Below are positions 15,292-23,075 of a stretch of DNA of 64,000 nt, piece after piece. Source of the DNA: Bacillus sp. FSL K6-3431 (GTDB lineage: Bacteria > Bacillota > Bacilli > Bacillales > Bacillaceae_C); contig NZ_JBBOCT010000001.1 of the NCBI RefSeq assembly GCF_038002605.1, positions 1,922,001 to 1,986,000 on the forward strand, given 5' to 3'. A model generated the notes under the pieces. It did not search any database and was not told where the DNA came from. It saw nothing but the letters and a program-made list of their open reading frames with translations. A program made the translations under genes and the position numbers. The first letter of the stretch is position 1; every line of letters begins with the position of its first letter.

Positions 15292-16241
15292 CCTCCCTGC
15301 CTATATTTTTGCTGTATTGCTTCTAGTCTTTTTCTTCTAGCTTCATCAACTTCATCGACTGCTGGATCAGCGACTGACTTTTGATTTTCTTTTTGTTCAA
15401 ACCACTCAGCCAATTGCTCCTGTCTACCAGTGCGTCTTCTTGGGTAGTTTTTCGATTGACTAGCTTTCTCTTTATGTTCAAGTTGAGCAGCATGGGCTTG
15501 TTCAAGAGTTGTTATCTTTTTATCAAACCAGTTTTTCAAAATAGCTTCCGTATAGCTCCAGAACTTCTTGCCGTTTTCAACCGATTGCTTTAAAGATTCT
15601 AAAACTAGTTCTTCGGATAGATCGTCACACCATGCGATGATTTTTTCTGATATGTAACTGTCAATAGTGCCGAATCCGTTTTGTTCGTAGAAAAGAAAGA
15701 CTGCTGACAAATCATTTTGCGGAGCTTCTTCTACTACTACTGTTTTAAGTCCTTTAGTTCTTAGTTCTTTATTAACCTTCTTATTTATGGTGTCAGCCTG
15801 TCGTTTTGGCATCGTATCGTTCGTGTCATTTTCAGCGTTCTGTTCGTAGTTGCTCGGGTCTTGATAAACGTTGTAGTTGCATATGGTTACGACTAATCCC
15901 TTCGTTGTCTTCGTTGTTTCTATCATCGGTTTGCTGTCGTATCCTTCGTCCGGTTCTTCGTCAACATTTCGTAACCACTCTAAAATGTTAAACATTTGGG
16001 ATTTTGTGGGTTTTTCAACACGATAACCAACCTTATGGCTACAGGCTTCAATTAACTCTGGGATAGATACAATCACTTGTCCTCTATCTAAATTCTTGTA
16101 AGGTTTGTACTGTGCCCTCATAAGGAGGTACATCCAAACCTTTAAATAGATAGGTGGCTTCTGCTTCTCCCATATCTCGCTTTCTACCATTTTTCTCGAT
16201 GTCAGGATGTACCCACCTGGATTTTTGGGCCCATGCCACAT
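15288..16241 (-). CDS. Phage replication initiation protein, DnaD-type
   Basis: Protein of 317 residues. The N-terminal 110 residues resemble the winged-helix part of phage replisome organisers (WEKQKPPIYLKVWMYLLMRAQ; VIVSIPELIEAC). The stretch at about 185-255 resembles the DnaD C-terminal domain, with the helix WSYTEAILKNWFDKKITTLE near 238-257 matching the YxxxIxxxW pattern. The tail is Gln/Glu/Arg-rich. Such proteins bind the phage origin and recruit the helicase loader. The start has GAGGTGATTT upstream. It is intact and is the clearest sign that this segment is a phage replication module. Confidence 0.75.
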   Translation of the reverse strand: MWHGPKNPGGYILTSRKMVESEIWEKQKPPIYLKVWMYLLMRAQYKPYKNLDRGQVIVSIPELIEACSHKVGYRVEKPTKSQMFNILEWLRNVDEEPDEGYDSKPMIETTKTTKGLVVTICNYNVYQDPSNYEQNAENDTNDTMPKRQADTINKKVNKELRTKGLKTVVVEEAPQNDLSAVFLFYEQNGFGTIDSYISEKIIAWCDDLSEELVLESLKQSVENGKKFWSYTEAILKNWFDKKITTLEQAHAAQLEHKEKASQSKNYPRRRTGRQEQLAEWFEQKENQKSVADPAVDEVDEARRKRLEAIQQKYRQGG

Positions 16242-16249
16242 AAATCACC

Positions 16250-16432
16250 TCAATTTCGTTTACATATTGCAAATCTATTTTTTATTTTTAATACTTCATA
16301 ATCTGGATAACGCGACATATAATCTAGTACAAGCTGTTTAAGTTGGGCTTTATCTTGCGCCTTCTCCCAGATCCACGCTGGAAGAAGGACGCTTGATGTA
16401 TTATTCAAAAGGTATCTCGCCTTGCATTTCAT
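16250..16432 (-). CDS. Small prophage protein, about 60 residues
   Basis: The frame ends 8 bases before the DnaD-like gene. ATG 16432 is one possible start; TTG 16408, which overlaps the stop of the acidic-tailed remnant upstream, is perhaps better by phage-operon logic. The conserved part is LLPAWIWEKAQDKAQLKQLVLDYM, a helical basic protein. Similar small proteins precede DnaD genes in Bacillus prophages, function unknown. Confidence 0.5.
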   Translation of the reverse strand: MKCKARYLLNNTSSVLLPAWIWEKAQDKAQLKQLVLDYMSRYPDYEVLKIKNRFAICKRN

Positions 16433-16686
16433 CAAAATCAATATTTTCGAAGTCTATATCTGCTGCAGATGGATTCTCCGGCTCTACTGGAGGTTCATCT
16501 TGAACTTCTGTATATTTCAGCTTCAACCACTTCTTCTTTCTTTCGTGTCGGCTTCTTAACGGGTTGAAGTTCAACCATTCTTTTAAGTCCAGTCAATTGC
16601 TGAAGGTTTAATGCGCTAACAGATCCACCAAAATTCTTTTGTGCCATCTCTTGTATAGCTTCAGAATCAAAATTTAAACGAATCAT
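16401..16686 (-). pseudogene. Phage recombination/SSB-associated protein remnant with acidic tail, frameshifted
   Basis: The frame from ATG 16686 reads DSEAIQEMAQKNFGGSVS...LTGLKRMVELQPVKK and stops at 16495. An overlapping frame carries on with DEPPVEPENPSAADIDFENI and ends DEMQGEIPFE, stopping at 16401. The acidic, Phe-ending tail resembles the C-terminal tip of single-stranded-DNA-binding or recombination proteins that dock partner proteins. The N-terminal part is short and I cannot name the family. A strong hairpin lies immediately upstream, so the gene is probably both truncated and frameshifted. Confidence 0.45.
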
Positions 16687-16721
16687 CACGCTGTTAAAAG
16701 AAAAAGAATAAAGAACAAAGA

Positions 16722-16770
16722 AATAGGCAACTTCCTGTTCAAAATCGAACAAGAAGTTACCTATTTTTGT
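16722..16770. terminator. Long bidirectional terminator-like inverted repeat
   Basis: Arms of 18 bases, ATAGGCAACTTCCTGTTC and GAACAAGAAGTTACCTAT, with two mismatches and a 6-base loop. T-rich tracts flank both sides. Confidence 0.7.
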
Positions 16771-16781
16771 TTGAAAAATAA

Positions 16782-17036
16782 TTACGAATTTAAAAACGTA
16801 AGTTTTTCAGTGCCCTCGTATTGTTCCTGAGTCATCTTATTTAAATTCCATTGATAACGATGCGAATTATATTTGAAAATACAGGGGTCAATCCGCTGTT
16901 TCAATTCCTCGAGGTTATGACAGCCTGCGAAATCAACTTCATTTGACTGGTAACTAATGAAAAATGGTTTTCTTTTACGGAAACAGACAAGGAAGTATGC
17001 ATACTCGATGCCATAATAAGTTGATATAACTGACAT
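16782..17036 (-). CDS. Hypothetical protein, 84 residues
   Basis: Not recognised. ATG 17036 is chosen because AAAAGGTG lies 9-16 bases upstream; a GTG at 17045 overlaps that site. The product is mixed alpha/beta with aromatic and Cys residues (STYYGIEYAYFLVCFRKRK near the start) and no export signal. The long hairpin at 16722-16770 directly downstream should end its transcript. Probably the first surviving gene of the minus-strand prophage string. Confidence 0.5.
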   Translation of the reverse strand: MSVISTYYGIEYAYFLVCFRKRKPFFISYQSNEVDFAGCHNLEELKQRIDPCIFKYNSHRYQWNLNKMTQEQYEGTEKLTFLNS

Positions 17037-17719
17037 TACGGACACCTTTTACAGATAAAGTAAAGGGGAAAAAACTACTTAATTGCTATATTGAACCCTT
17101 TTCAATAATGAACGTAATCAAAGCTATATGGCAAAGGGAAATAGATAGAATATATTTGTGACTATAACCATGACTGTTAGATGAAAAAGATGTGACCGTA
17201 AAATGATAACTATTGGTTAACTATATATTTATGTATAATTTATCAAATTTTCCAGAGATAAGAACTAAGCATCCTATAATAATGGTCATTACCCAGAATT
17301 AAGTTTCCAAATAACAGTTCTTGGTTGCCTTTTGAAGATAATGATATAAGAGAATACTTTGAGGGAATTAGCTGTACCTTTTGATACTACTGGTTTGGGT
17401 AGACTATTTTAGAGTAGAGAATACCACCTCAAAAAACGCACAAAAGATACGGCTAAATTTTATATTAAAGAACTCATTGGAATGTTCTGTTTCTTTCCAT
17501 TGTGATCTTTAAGCTGTTTTAAAGAGTGTGGAAATAATCTAGTAAAATCATATGCTTCTTCCTATTGATTCTACTTCTAAAATGTGTTCATTTTAGAAGG
17601 TCATTAGCCGTCCTCAAAAAGAAGTAGGAGCATAAAGTAAACTAACGGAAAAACAAGCACAAATTTCGTGAACTCTTCAATAATCTCTGTAAACTTTCCA
17701 TTGAAAGGAGTGAGTATAA
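17037..17719. other. Gene-poor interval at the island's right part
   Basis: About 680 AT-rich bases. Stops are dense in all frames, apart from a short open stretch near 17330-17390 without a start or ribosome site. I see no tRNA, attachment-site core or convincing promoter. It may be eroded prophage sequence between the replication module and the DUF4183 gene. Confidence 0.4.
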
Positions 17720-18004
17720 ATGGCTATTGTCAAACCTTTTGTGACTGCCAGAAGATTCAGTGCCACAGCAGGTAGCGGAACAGGTACAGGTGCTACGTAT
17801 AATATTCTTGCAACAGCATTCACTGATGACGTTGGTGTAGCTGCTACAGTTTTTCCAACAGCACCTGCATATTATAATCTTTATGTTAATGCTATGATTC
17901 AAACAGCTGATACTTCGACAGTTAGTACTACAGTAATCACAATTCCAGATGGTGACACACTTGATCCAGCGACTCCAATTGTAGTTGAATTTGTTGTAAA
18001 CTAA
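17720..18004 (+). CDS. DUF4183-domain protein
   Basis: Protein of 94 residues behind GAAAGGAGTG. After a Thr/Gly/Ala-rich N-terminus it has the beta-rich DUF4183 pattern: YYNLYVNAMIQTADTSTVS then VITIPDGDTLDPATPIVVEF. DUF4183 proteins are small and often found with exosporium or collagen-like surface genes of Bacillus; their function is unknown. It is convergent with a second, longer DUF4183 gene 88 bases away. A spore-surface role is inference. Confidence 0.75.
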   Translation: MAIVKPFVTARRFSATAGSGTGTGATYNILATAFTDDVGVAATVFPTAPAYYNLYVNAMIQTADTSTVSTTVITIPDGDTLDPATPIVVEFVVN

Positions 18005-18017
18005 TCATATTTCGTGC

Positions 18018-18047
18018 AAATGCTGACATTCTATTTTCAGCATTTGT
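18018..18047. terminator. Shared terminator between convergent DUF4183 genes
   Basis: Arms AAATGCTGA/TCAGCATTT around CATTCTATTT, flanked by T-rich sequence on both strands. Confidence 0.7.
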
Positions 18048-18092
18048 TTATTGTATAACCAACATAACAAGAACATACGGAACCTTTTATAA

Positions 18093-18470
18093 TTACCCAA
18101 TAATTCTAACAAACTGAAGAATGATGGGACTTCCTGCTTCAGGAACATCACCGGAAATAAATATAAGCTTTCCAGATTTAACCGTATATTGATTTTGTGG
18201 CTGTAACATACCATTAATAAAAAGATTAATGAAAGAAACTGTTGCAGGATCTAAAATACCTTGGCTCCCGTATTCTGTTAATTCATCTTCATTAGTATAA
18301 ACCGATTTTATTCCGTCTGATACGGCATAGTATTGGTAATTATCTACTTTGAGAATTCCTTGATTTGTACATTGAAAGGGCACTTTTATATTAATTGTAG
18401 AGGGTGATCTTACCCAGTCATAGACCTTAGGAATAGTAACAATATGCTTTTTGTTCTTATAGGAAGCCAT
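18093..18470 (-). CDS. DUF4183-domain protein, longer form
   Basis: Protein of 125 residues. The C-terminal 60 residues carry the same pattern as the neighbouring gene: ILDPATVSFINLFINGMLQP, then YTVKSGKLIFISGDVPEAGSPIILQF. The N-terminal 60 residues, basic then beta-rich, are not in the partner. No signal peptide is visible, as expected for a protein assembled onto spores from the mother cell. The two genes are convergent, so they are not one operon, and they diverge too much to be a recent duplication. Confidence 0.75.
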   Translation of the reverse strand: MASYKNKKHIVTIPKVYDWVRSPSTINIKVPFQCTNQGILKVDNYQYYAVSDGIKSVYTNEDELTEYGSQGILDPATVSFINLFINGMLQPQNQYTVKSGKLIFISGDVPEAGSPIILQFVRIIG

Positions 18471-19130
18471 TCATATCACGCAACGTTTTTTCAAAGTAAT
18501 CTTATCTAAATTACAAAATTCATTCCATTTATCTAACAACATTATGTTATCCTTCTTTCTTATTCATAGAGTTGTTGTTATTAGTAAATGCAAACAACAT
18601 AAAAAAGGACACTGATATAAGCCTATTTAACAATATGTCTGAACAAATGGACTTGTTCGAGTTTATTAAGCTAATTAATATATAATAAGAAACAAACTAT
18701 ATTAGGTTCCAATTGTTTACGTTTTTTGTTTAGTAAAATTTTTCGGATTTAAGAACCATCTGTTCAACAAAATGGAGAAAGCTCTGTAAGCTGTCAACGC
18801 ATTTTGGGACGTATGTGAATATACCAAACATTCAGTATTAACGAAACAGAGAGCAGGAGGTTTCGTCTGGAATAATTAGCTCGTCCAGCCATTTAAGCCT
18901 CAATTATTTTACAATACAATAAAAAACACCTCATATGAGATGCCTATTTGATGTATATAAACATAACGCTTTTACTTACACCTTTTCTCAAGCTATATAG
19001 AAATGAGCCATTACAAGAATAAAAGCCATACCAACTTTAATAGTCATTCCAACACCATCCTATTCCTATCATTGTTATTCAAAAATTGAACATATGAATT
19101 AAGAAATCAGTTGATGAGAACGTGTGTCTA
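18471..19130. other. Intergenic interval with one minus-strand hairpin
   Basis: No supported gene. A hairpin at 18921-18945 (minus strand CATCTC/GAGGTG followed by TTTTTTATT) could end the transcript of the acidic small gene at 19131-19283. On the minus strand near 19010-19070 a 19-codon frame reads MTIKVGMAFILVMAHFYIA behind a GGATGGTG-like site; a tiny membrane peptide is conceivable, not supported further. Confidence 0.4.
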
Positions 19131-19283
19131 TTAATGATAGTAATACGTGTCTTCAAATTCATGCTCATCTTCATCCTCATCTTCATCCTCATCTTCTTCA
19201 TCTAATTCCGAATGGTCTTCATAGAAAAAGGGTATTTCAGATTCTGATTTGTCCTTGAATAACATAAAGAACTTTCTTAACAT
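19131..19283 (-). CDS. Small highly acidic protein, 50 residues
   Basis: ATG 19283 follows GGGGAGGTG at ideal spacing. The product begins MLRKFFMLFKDKSESEIPFF and then has an almost uninterrupted Asp/Glu run (about residues 28-44) before ending DTYYYH. The amphipathic basic N-terminus and acidic tail suggest a peptide that binds a basic partner or a membrane surface; nothing closer is recognised. The repetitive GAT/GAG codons could also be a slippage-prone tract. Confidence 0.5.
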   Translation of the reverse strand: MLRKFFMLFKDKSESEIPFFYEDHSELDEEDEDEDEDEDEHEFEDTYYYH

Positions 19284-19587
19284 CAAAAACACCTCCCCCT
19301 CATATTTTCACCTTACAAATACAATGTATCATCCTTGTGTTAAGCTCCTTTGAAGTCTTTGTAAAAGTTGTGTTTAGAAAAAAATCCTTATTTGGCTCGA
19401 CTTCATGCATTAATTTATCATTAACATAATAGCTAACCTTTAAACCGGTCGAGTTATTGATTATCAGTTCCTTTAATTTTCTTTATTTCTTCTATCCTTA
19501 TCGCATTTATTAATAAGCAAGCGACTGTTTTATAGATTTTTTTCTTAATACTGTTTATAATGGTTATATGGAAAGGAGTCGATATCA
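19284..19587. other. Divergent promoter region at the island-core junction
   Basis: AT-rich spacer of 304 bases between the acidic small gene and yutI. I see no further gene or strong hairpin; it should hold the yutI promoter. The left edge of the conserved core lies here. Confidence 0.4.
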
Positions 19588-19827
19588 ATGTATGAAGAAG
19601 CAACAATTACAGATCAAGTACAGGTAGTATTAGATAAATTGCGCCCCTTCCTGCTTCGTGACGGTGGAGACTGCGAACTAGTGGATGTAGATGACGGAAT
19701 TGTAAAATTGCGCCTACTAGGAGCTTGTGGAACTTGCCCGAGCTCAACGATTACGTTAAAAGCGGGAATCGAACGTGCACTAGTTGAAGAAGTACCAGGT
19801 ATTGTCGAAGTAGAACAAGTATTTTAA
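19588..19827 (+). CDS. yutI: NifU-like iron-sulfur scaffold/carrier YutI
   Basis: Protein of 79 residues corresponding to the NifU C-terminal (Nfu) domain. The Cys pair is in [16 protein letters not shown] (about residues 47-62); two subunits together bind a [4Fe-4S] cluster for delivery to target apoproteins. The length is normal for single-domain Nfu proteins of Firmicutes. The ribosome site GAAAGGAG precedes the ATG. The complete suf operon lies 12 kb to the right and probably supplies its clusters. In B. subtilis yutI is close to yutJ; here an 18 kb island separates them. Confidence 0.9.
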   Translation: MYEEATITDQVQVVLDKLRPFLLRDGGDCELVDVDDGIVKLRLLGACGTCPSSTITLKAGIERALVEEVPGIVEVEQVF

Positions 19828-19837
19828 TGAATTACAA

Positions 19838-19866
19838 TCGCGATCCAATTTTGGATCGCTTTTTTA
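19838..19866 (+). terminator. Terminator after yutI
   Basis: Arms GCGATCC/GGATCGC around AATTTT, followed by seven T. Confidence 0.85.
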
Positions 19867-20055
19867 TTGTCTAGCTACAGTGCCTAACGACTAGGAAACT
19901 TCAGGATTCTTCCTACAATAAGTCAACATCGAATCGCTTCCTTCGTGTCCTTTATCTCGGGGCCCACACATGTGGGTCACATCGGTGTTGCCACAGGACG
20001 TGGCGATCTTAACCGATGATCCACTTTTTGTACGTCGCTTAACACGCACTTTCGT
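19867..20055. repeat. Interspersed repeat with a conserved hairpin, copy 1
   Basis: Non-coding block beginning TTGTCTAGCTACAGTGCCTA and containing the nested hairpin CATCGGT...ACCGATG with inner GCCAC/GTGGC around AGGAC. The segment ACAGGACGTGGCGATCTTA has a close counterpart in the block at 42365-42620. Blocks of this appearance are dispersed through some Bacillaceae genomes (recollection). No coding frame is seen. Confidence 0.55.
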
Positions 20056-20060
20056 TTTTC

Positions 20061-21056
20061 TTATAGCCAATCAATTATTGGCAATTTCCTTTTATCAGCA
20101 CCAGCTATCTCATAAAAGTTCTTGAGAAATAATTCATATTCTGTTGAATCCCTGATATAGCGACGTATTTTTTCCTCTAGTTGCTTTTGTTTCCACTCGG
20201 AATCAGCGATGTAATATTCCTCGATACAGGAAAAATAATGAAGTGGAAATAAAAGCCTTGCATATATAAGCCGCCAAGATAACTCAGATAGTGGGCCTAT
20301 CGACAAATATCCTTGAAAAAACTTCTGCATTTCTGGTTGAAATGACCTCGTATGCCGAAAATAACAATCTCTGACCCATTCAGCAATATCTCTTCCTCCA
20401 TGATCAAATACCCAATCAAATGGATTTCTAACTTCAAATGTTCCTGACCATAGATCATCATCGAAGCGTTCATGACAAACAGTTCCTCGTTCAGCATACT
20501 GTGTCGTTATATCTAACTCTGTGTCAGTCACGTATTGAATGGCATTTTCGCAGAGCCCAAGATAATAAGGAAAAGATTCAATAAAAAGTTTTCCAAATTC
20601 CTCATCTGGCTTTTCCTGTTTCACTGAATGCCATACCTTTTCTAGCTGATCCAATCTTTTTATCCAATATTCTTTCCAATCTCCCATTCTGCTCATTGAT
20701 GTAATATTAAATTGTATACCCTTTCCACGCTCATGAAACTTTGCAAGCATTCTTCCTATATTTTTTCCGGATTTGGACGCCAAATTCCTATTTTTCAACA
20801 GGACATAATCTTGCTTTTCATGTGTAATGATAAATTTCCCTTCAGTTTCAGCTACAAAACTTGAGACTTTTATATCTCCATACTTTGCTAAATGGATTGA
20901 TATCTCATATAATTCAATTAATGTATCCTGTTCTATGTGTGTAACAGGGACAATAGTATATAATGAATCGTTCTGAACATAGCGAGTCCAACGCCCATCT
21001 TTAATCGATGACTCAGGTTTCACCTTATAGTATTTTTCCAAAATTTCCAAAGACAC
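20061..21056 (-). CDS. yutH: Spore coat-associated kinase-like protein YutH
   Basis: Protein of 331 residues of the CotS/YutH type, related to APH-like small-molecule kinases. A catalytic-loop counterpart is CHERFDDDLW near residue 195 and a metal-loop counterpart is NPFDWVFDHGG near 215. In B. subtilis CotS-family members are spore coat components made in the mother cell; whether they are active kinases is unclear. The start is GTG 21056 with GGGAGGGA upstream; the GTG at 21071 overlaps the ribosome site. It is divergent from yutG, as in B. subtilis, although the yuxL-thrB-thrC-hom genes normally beside it are absent here. Confidence 0.85.
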   Translation of the reverse strand: MSLEILEKYYKVKPESSIKDGRWTRYVQNDSLYTIVPVTHIEQDTLIELYEISIHLAKYGDIKVSSFVAETEGKFIITHEKQDYVLLKNRNLASKSGKNIGRMLAKFHERGKGIQFNITSMSRMGDWKEYWIKRLDQLEKVWHSVKQEKPDEEFGKLFIESFPYYLGLCENAIQYVTDTELDITTQYAERGTVCHERFDDDLWSGTFEVRNPFDWVFDHGGRDIAEWVRDCYFRHTRSFQPEMQKFFQGYLSIGPLSELSWRLIYARLLFPLHYFSCIEEYYIADSEWKQKQLEEKIRRYIRDSTEYELFLKNFYEIAGADKRKLPIIDWL

Positions 21057-21157
21057 TTTAATCCCTCCCACTCAATAATATGTATGAAGTAAAAGAGTTA
21101 ATCATGAGCAACAATAAATCTAAAAATAGACAATCAATTCAGAAAAGGGTGAAAAAC

Positions 21158-21658
21158 ATGGAAGAAGAAAGAGTTATTAGTGAAGTAGAAAAAACAGCAC
21201 GTCATTTGTTGAAAGAACGAGGAGTAACGATCGAAGATATCGGAGAGCTTGTTATGTATTTACAAAAAAAGTATCATACGGGATTAACAATAGATCAATG
21301 CACATACAATATTGATCGTGTACTTAAGAAAAGAGAAGTTCAAAACGCCATTTTAACTGGGATTCAACTAGATATATTGGCTGAGAACGGAAAACTTGAA
21401 GAACCTTTACAATCCATTATTGCGAGCGATGAAGGCTTATATGGGGTCGATGAAATTCTTGCATTTTCGATTGTCAATGTATATGGGTCCATCGGATTTA
21501 CAAATTACGGATTTATCGACAAACAAAAACCGGGTATTTTGGAGCGTCTGAATGATCATTCCACTGGTAAATGTCATACATTCCTTGACGATATTGTTGG
21601 CGCTATCGCAGCCGCTGCCTCTAGCAGATTGGCCCATAGTATGAAAGGTGCTGAATAA
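21158..21658 (+). CDS. yutG: Phosphatidylglycerophosphatase A-family protein YutG
   Basis: Protein of 166 residues. The conserved stretch EVQNAILTGIQLDILAENGK near residue 65, then DEGLYGVDEILAFSIVNVYG and GFTNYGFIDKQKPG, matches the soluble PgpA-like YutG family of Firmicutes. FLDDIVGAIAAAASSR near the end carries the Asp pair of the PgpA fold. Canonical PgpA dephosphorylates phosphatidylglycerophosphate; YutG lacks its membrane segments, so the real substrate is uncertain. ATG 21158 with AAAGGGTG upstream gives the usual length; the ATG at 21104 has no ribosome site. Confidence 0.85.
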   Translation: MEEERVISEVEKTARHLLKERGVTIEDIGELVMYLQKKYHTGLTIDQCTYNIDRVLKKREVQNAILTGIQLDILAENGKLEEPLQSIIASDEGLYGVDEILAFSIVNVYGSIGFTNYGFIDKQKPGILERLNDHSTGKCHTFLDDIVGAIAAAASSRLAHSMKGAE

Positions 21659-21681
21659 AGAAAAGAACAACGTTCAACAAA

Positions 21682-21713
21682 GAAACAGGCCTAGTATCAT
21701 TTAGGCCTGTTTC
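21682..21713. terminator. Bidirectional terminator between yutG and yutF
   Basis: Near-perfect arms GAAACAGGCCTA/TAGGCCTGTTTC around GTATCATT; shared by two convergent genes, with the yutF stop codon at its edge. Confidence 0.8.
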
Positions 21714-22477
21714 TAGATATGCCAATCTTCCAATGACTGAAGTGTATACGTTGGCTGAACATCCTTATTTTCTAGATGCTCTTTCATTGTTACTCCCGTA
21801 TGCACAAGTAATGTATCCATACTAATTCCAATTCCCGCCATTATATCGGTATCGTAATTATCACCAACCATCAGGGTCTCTTCTTTTCGCATTCCTAATT
21901 GCACAAGTGCTTGTTCCATAATAATTGAATATGGTTTGCCAATGAATGTTGGCATAGTTTCTGTCGATACAGAAATAACAGATGTGATAGCGCCATTCCC
22001 CGGCATTAACCCTCTTTCTGTTGGCAAGGCTATATCTCCATTCGTAGAAATAAATTTTGCCCCTTCCCTAACTGCAAGACAAGCTTTTGTTAATTTCTCA
22101 TAATTAATTTCCCTGTCAATCCCAACAACTACTACATTTGGTTGATCATTAGTAATTATTATATTTTTTTCGAGTAATGCCTCTTTAAGTCCCTCTTCCC
22201 CAATCATAAAAACACGTGGATCTGGGATCGTATCCGCGATATAAGTCGCAGTAGCCATCGCTGTAGTAATGATATGACTAGCAGTGGCTTCAATACTAAA
22301 GCCACTTAAATGATCTACAACTTGTTCAGCTGTTTTAGAAGAATTATTTGTCACATACAAATATGGAATATGATTATCATCAAGCTTACGAACAAAAGCG
22401 ATTGCTCCCTTAATAGCTTCAGATCCTCTATACATCGTCCCATCAAGATCAATTAAATATCCTTTATACTTTTTCAC
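21713..22477 (-). CDS. yutF: HAD-superfamily phosphatase YutF (NagD-like)
   Basis: Protein of 254 residues. HAD motif I YLIDLDGTMYRG (residues 6-17) carries the nucleophile Asp and acid/base Asp. Motif II is in LYVTNNSSKT near 40. Motif III Lys is in IGKPY near 180, and motif IV is MVGDNYDTDIMAG near 203-215. The C2-type cap lies between motifs II and III, as in NagD, a nucleotide monophosphate and sugar phosphate phosphatase. The exact substrate of YutF is not established to my knowledge. The likely start is GTG 22477 behind GGGGGAACC. Confidence 0.88.
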   Translation of the reverse strand: MKKYKGYLIDLDGTMYRGSEAIKGAIAFVRKLDDNHIPYLYVTNNSSKTAEQVVDHLSGFSIEATASHIITTAMATATYIADTIPDPRVFMIGEEGLKEALLEKNIIITNDQPNVVVVGIDREINYEKLTKACLAVREGAKFISTNGDIALPTERGLMPGNGAITSVISVSTETMPTFIGKPYSIIMEQALVQLGMRKEETLMVGDNYDTDIMAGIGISMDTLLVHTGVTMKEHLENKDVQPTYTLQSLEDWHI

Positions 22478-22509
22478 TTGGTTCCCCCTAATTTCAAAAA
22501 AAAAACTAA

Positions 22510-22947
22510 TCAGTTTCTGAATGCAGAAACTGGTCCGAGTTCATTCACTAAATATGTACGGATACATGTTGGGAATTGCTCAAGCATATTCATTTTGGTC
22601 GTCAAAACATCTAATAAAACCTGATGTTCTACATTGGTATATTGCTGCACAAGCATCTTCCTGTAGGAAATTATTGCCTTCAAAACAGATTCTAATTCGG
22701 CATTTATCACTTTTTCATCCATAAGAATATCCACGATATCTTCATAACTGCCTGGGTCACGCATGATGAAACCATCTATCATTGCATTTCCAGTATCAAG
22801 TACAGCCTCAATTAACGTCGTAGCTAAACGTTCTAGCGCTAATTTCTCCAATTCTGAATCCCATGTTTTATTATTTTTAATGAGCTCAAGCTGTTTCTCC
22901 ATATAAATTAATATTTCCTCAATTTTATCGCGATCAACAAAATACAT
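22510..22947 (-). CDS. yutE: DUF86 (HepT-like) protein YutE
   Basis: Protein of 145 residues; ATG 22947 is preferred because GGAGG lies 8 bases before it, while the ATG at 22962 overlaps that site. The fold is the all-helical DUF86/HepT family, with RLATTLIEAVLDTGNAMIDG near residue 35 and ISYRKMLVQQYTNVEHQ near 105. In HepT ribonuclease toxins the last motif is R-x4-H-x-Y. Here, as RKMLVQQY, the catalytic His is Gln, and no MntA-type nucleotidyltransferase antitoxin is adjacent. A non-toxin housekeeping role seems likely. The position after yutF matches B. subtilis. Confidence 0.82.
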   Translation of the reverse strand: MYFVDRDKIEEILIYMEKQLELIKNNKTWDSELEKLALERLATTLIEAVLDTGNAMIDGFIMRDPGSYEDIVDILMDEKVINAELESVLKAIISYRKMLVQQYTNVEHQVLLDVLTTKMNMLEQFPTCIRTYLVNELGPVSAFRN

Positions 22948-23075
22948 ATGTCCTACCTCCATTTGGATCTATCTCTTCTATCTTACCAAAAAAAATGATA
23001 TATGGCTTTATAGGTATTTTCCGAATGCTTTTCATCATAAAGGGACAATCTACCTTTAAAAGGTGGTTAACCAAA

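Noticed and set aside
17037..17719. Transposase or regulator remnant in the gene-poor interval
   Set aside because: Short open pieces near 17330-17480 have frequent stops and no recognisable motif.
22510..22947. Active HepT/MntA toxin-antitoxin system
   Set aside because: The catalytic His is missing and no MntA-like nucleotidyltransferase is adjacent; the nucleotidyltransferase at 8315 is unrelated in position.
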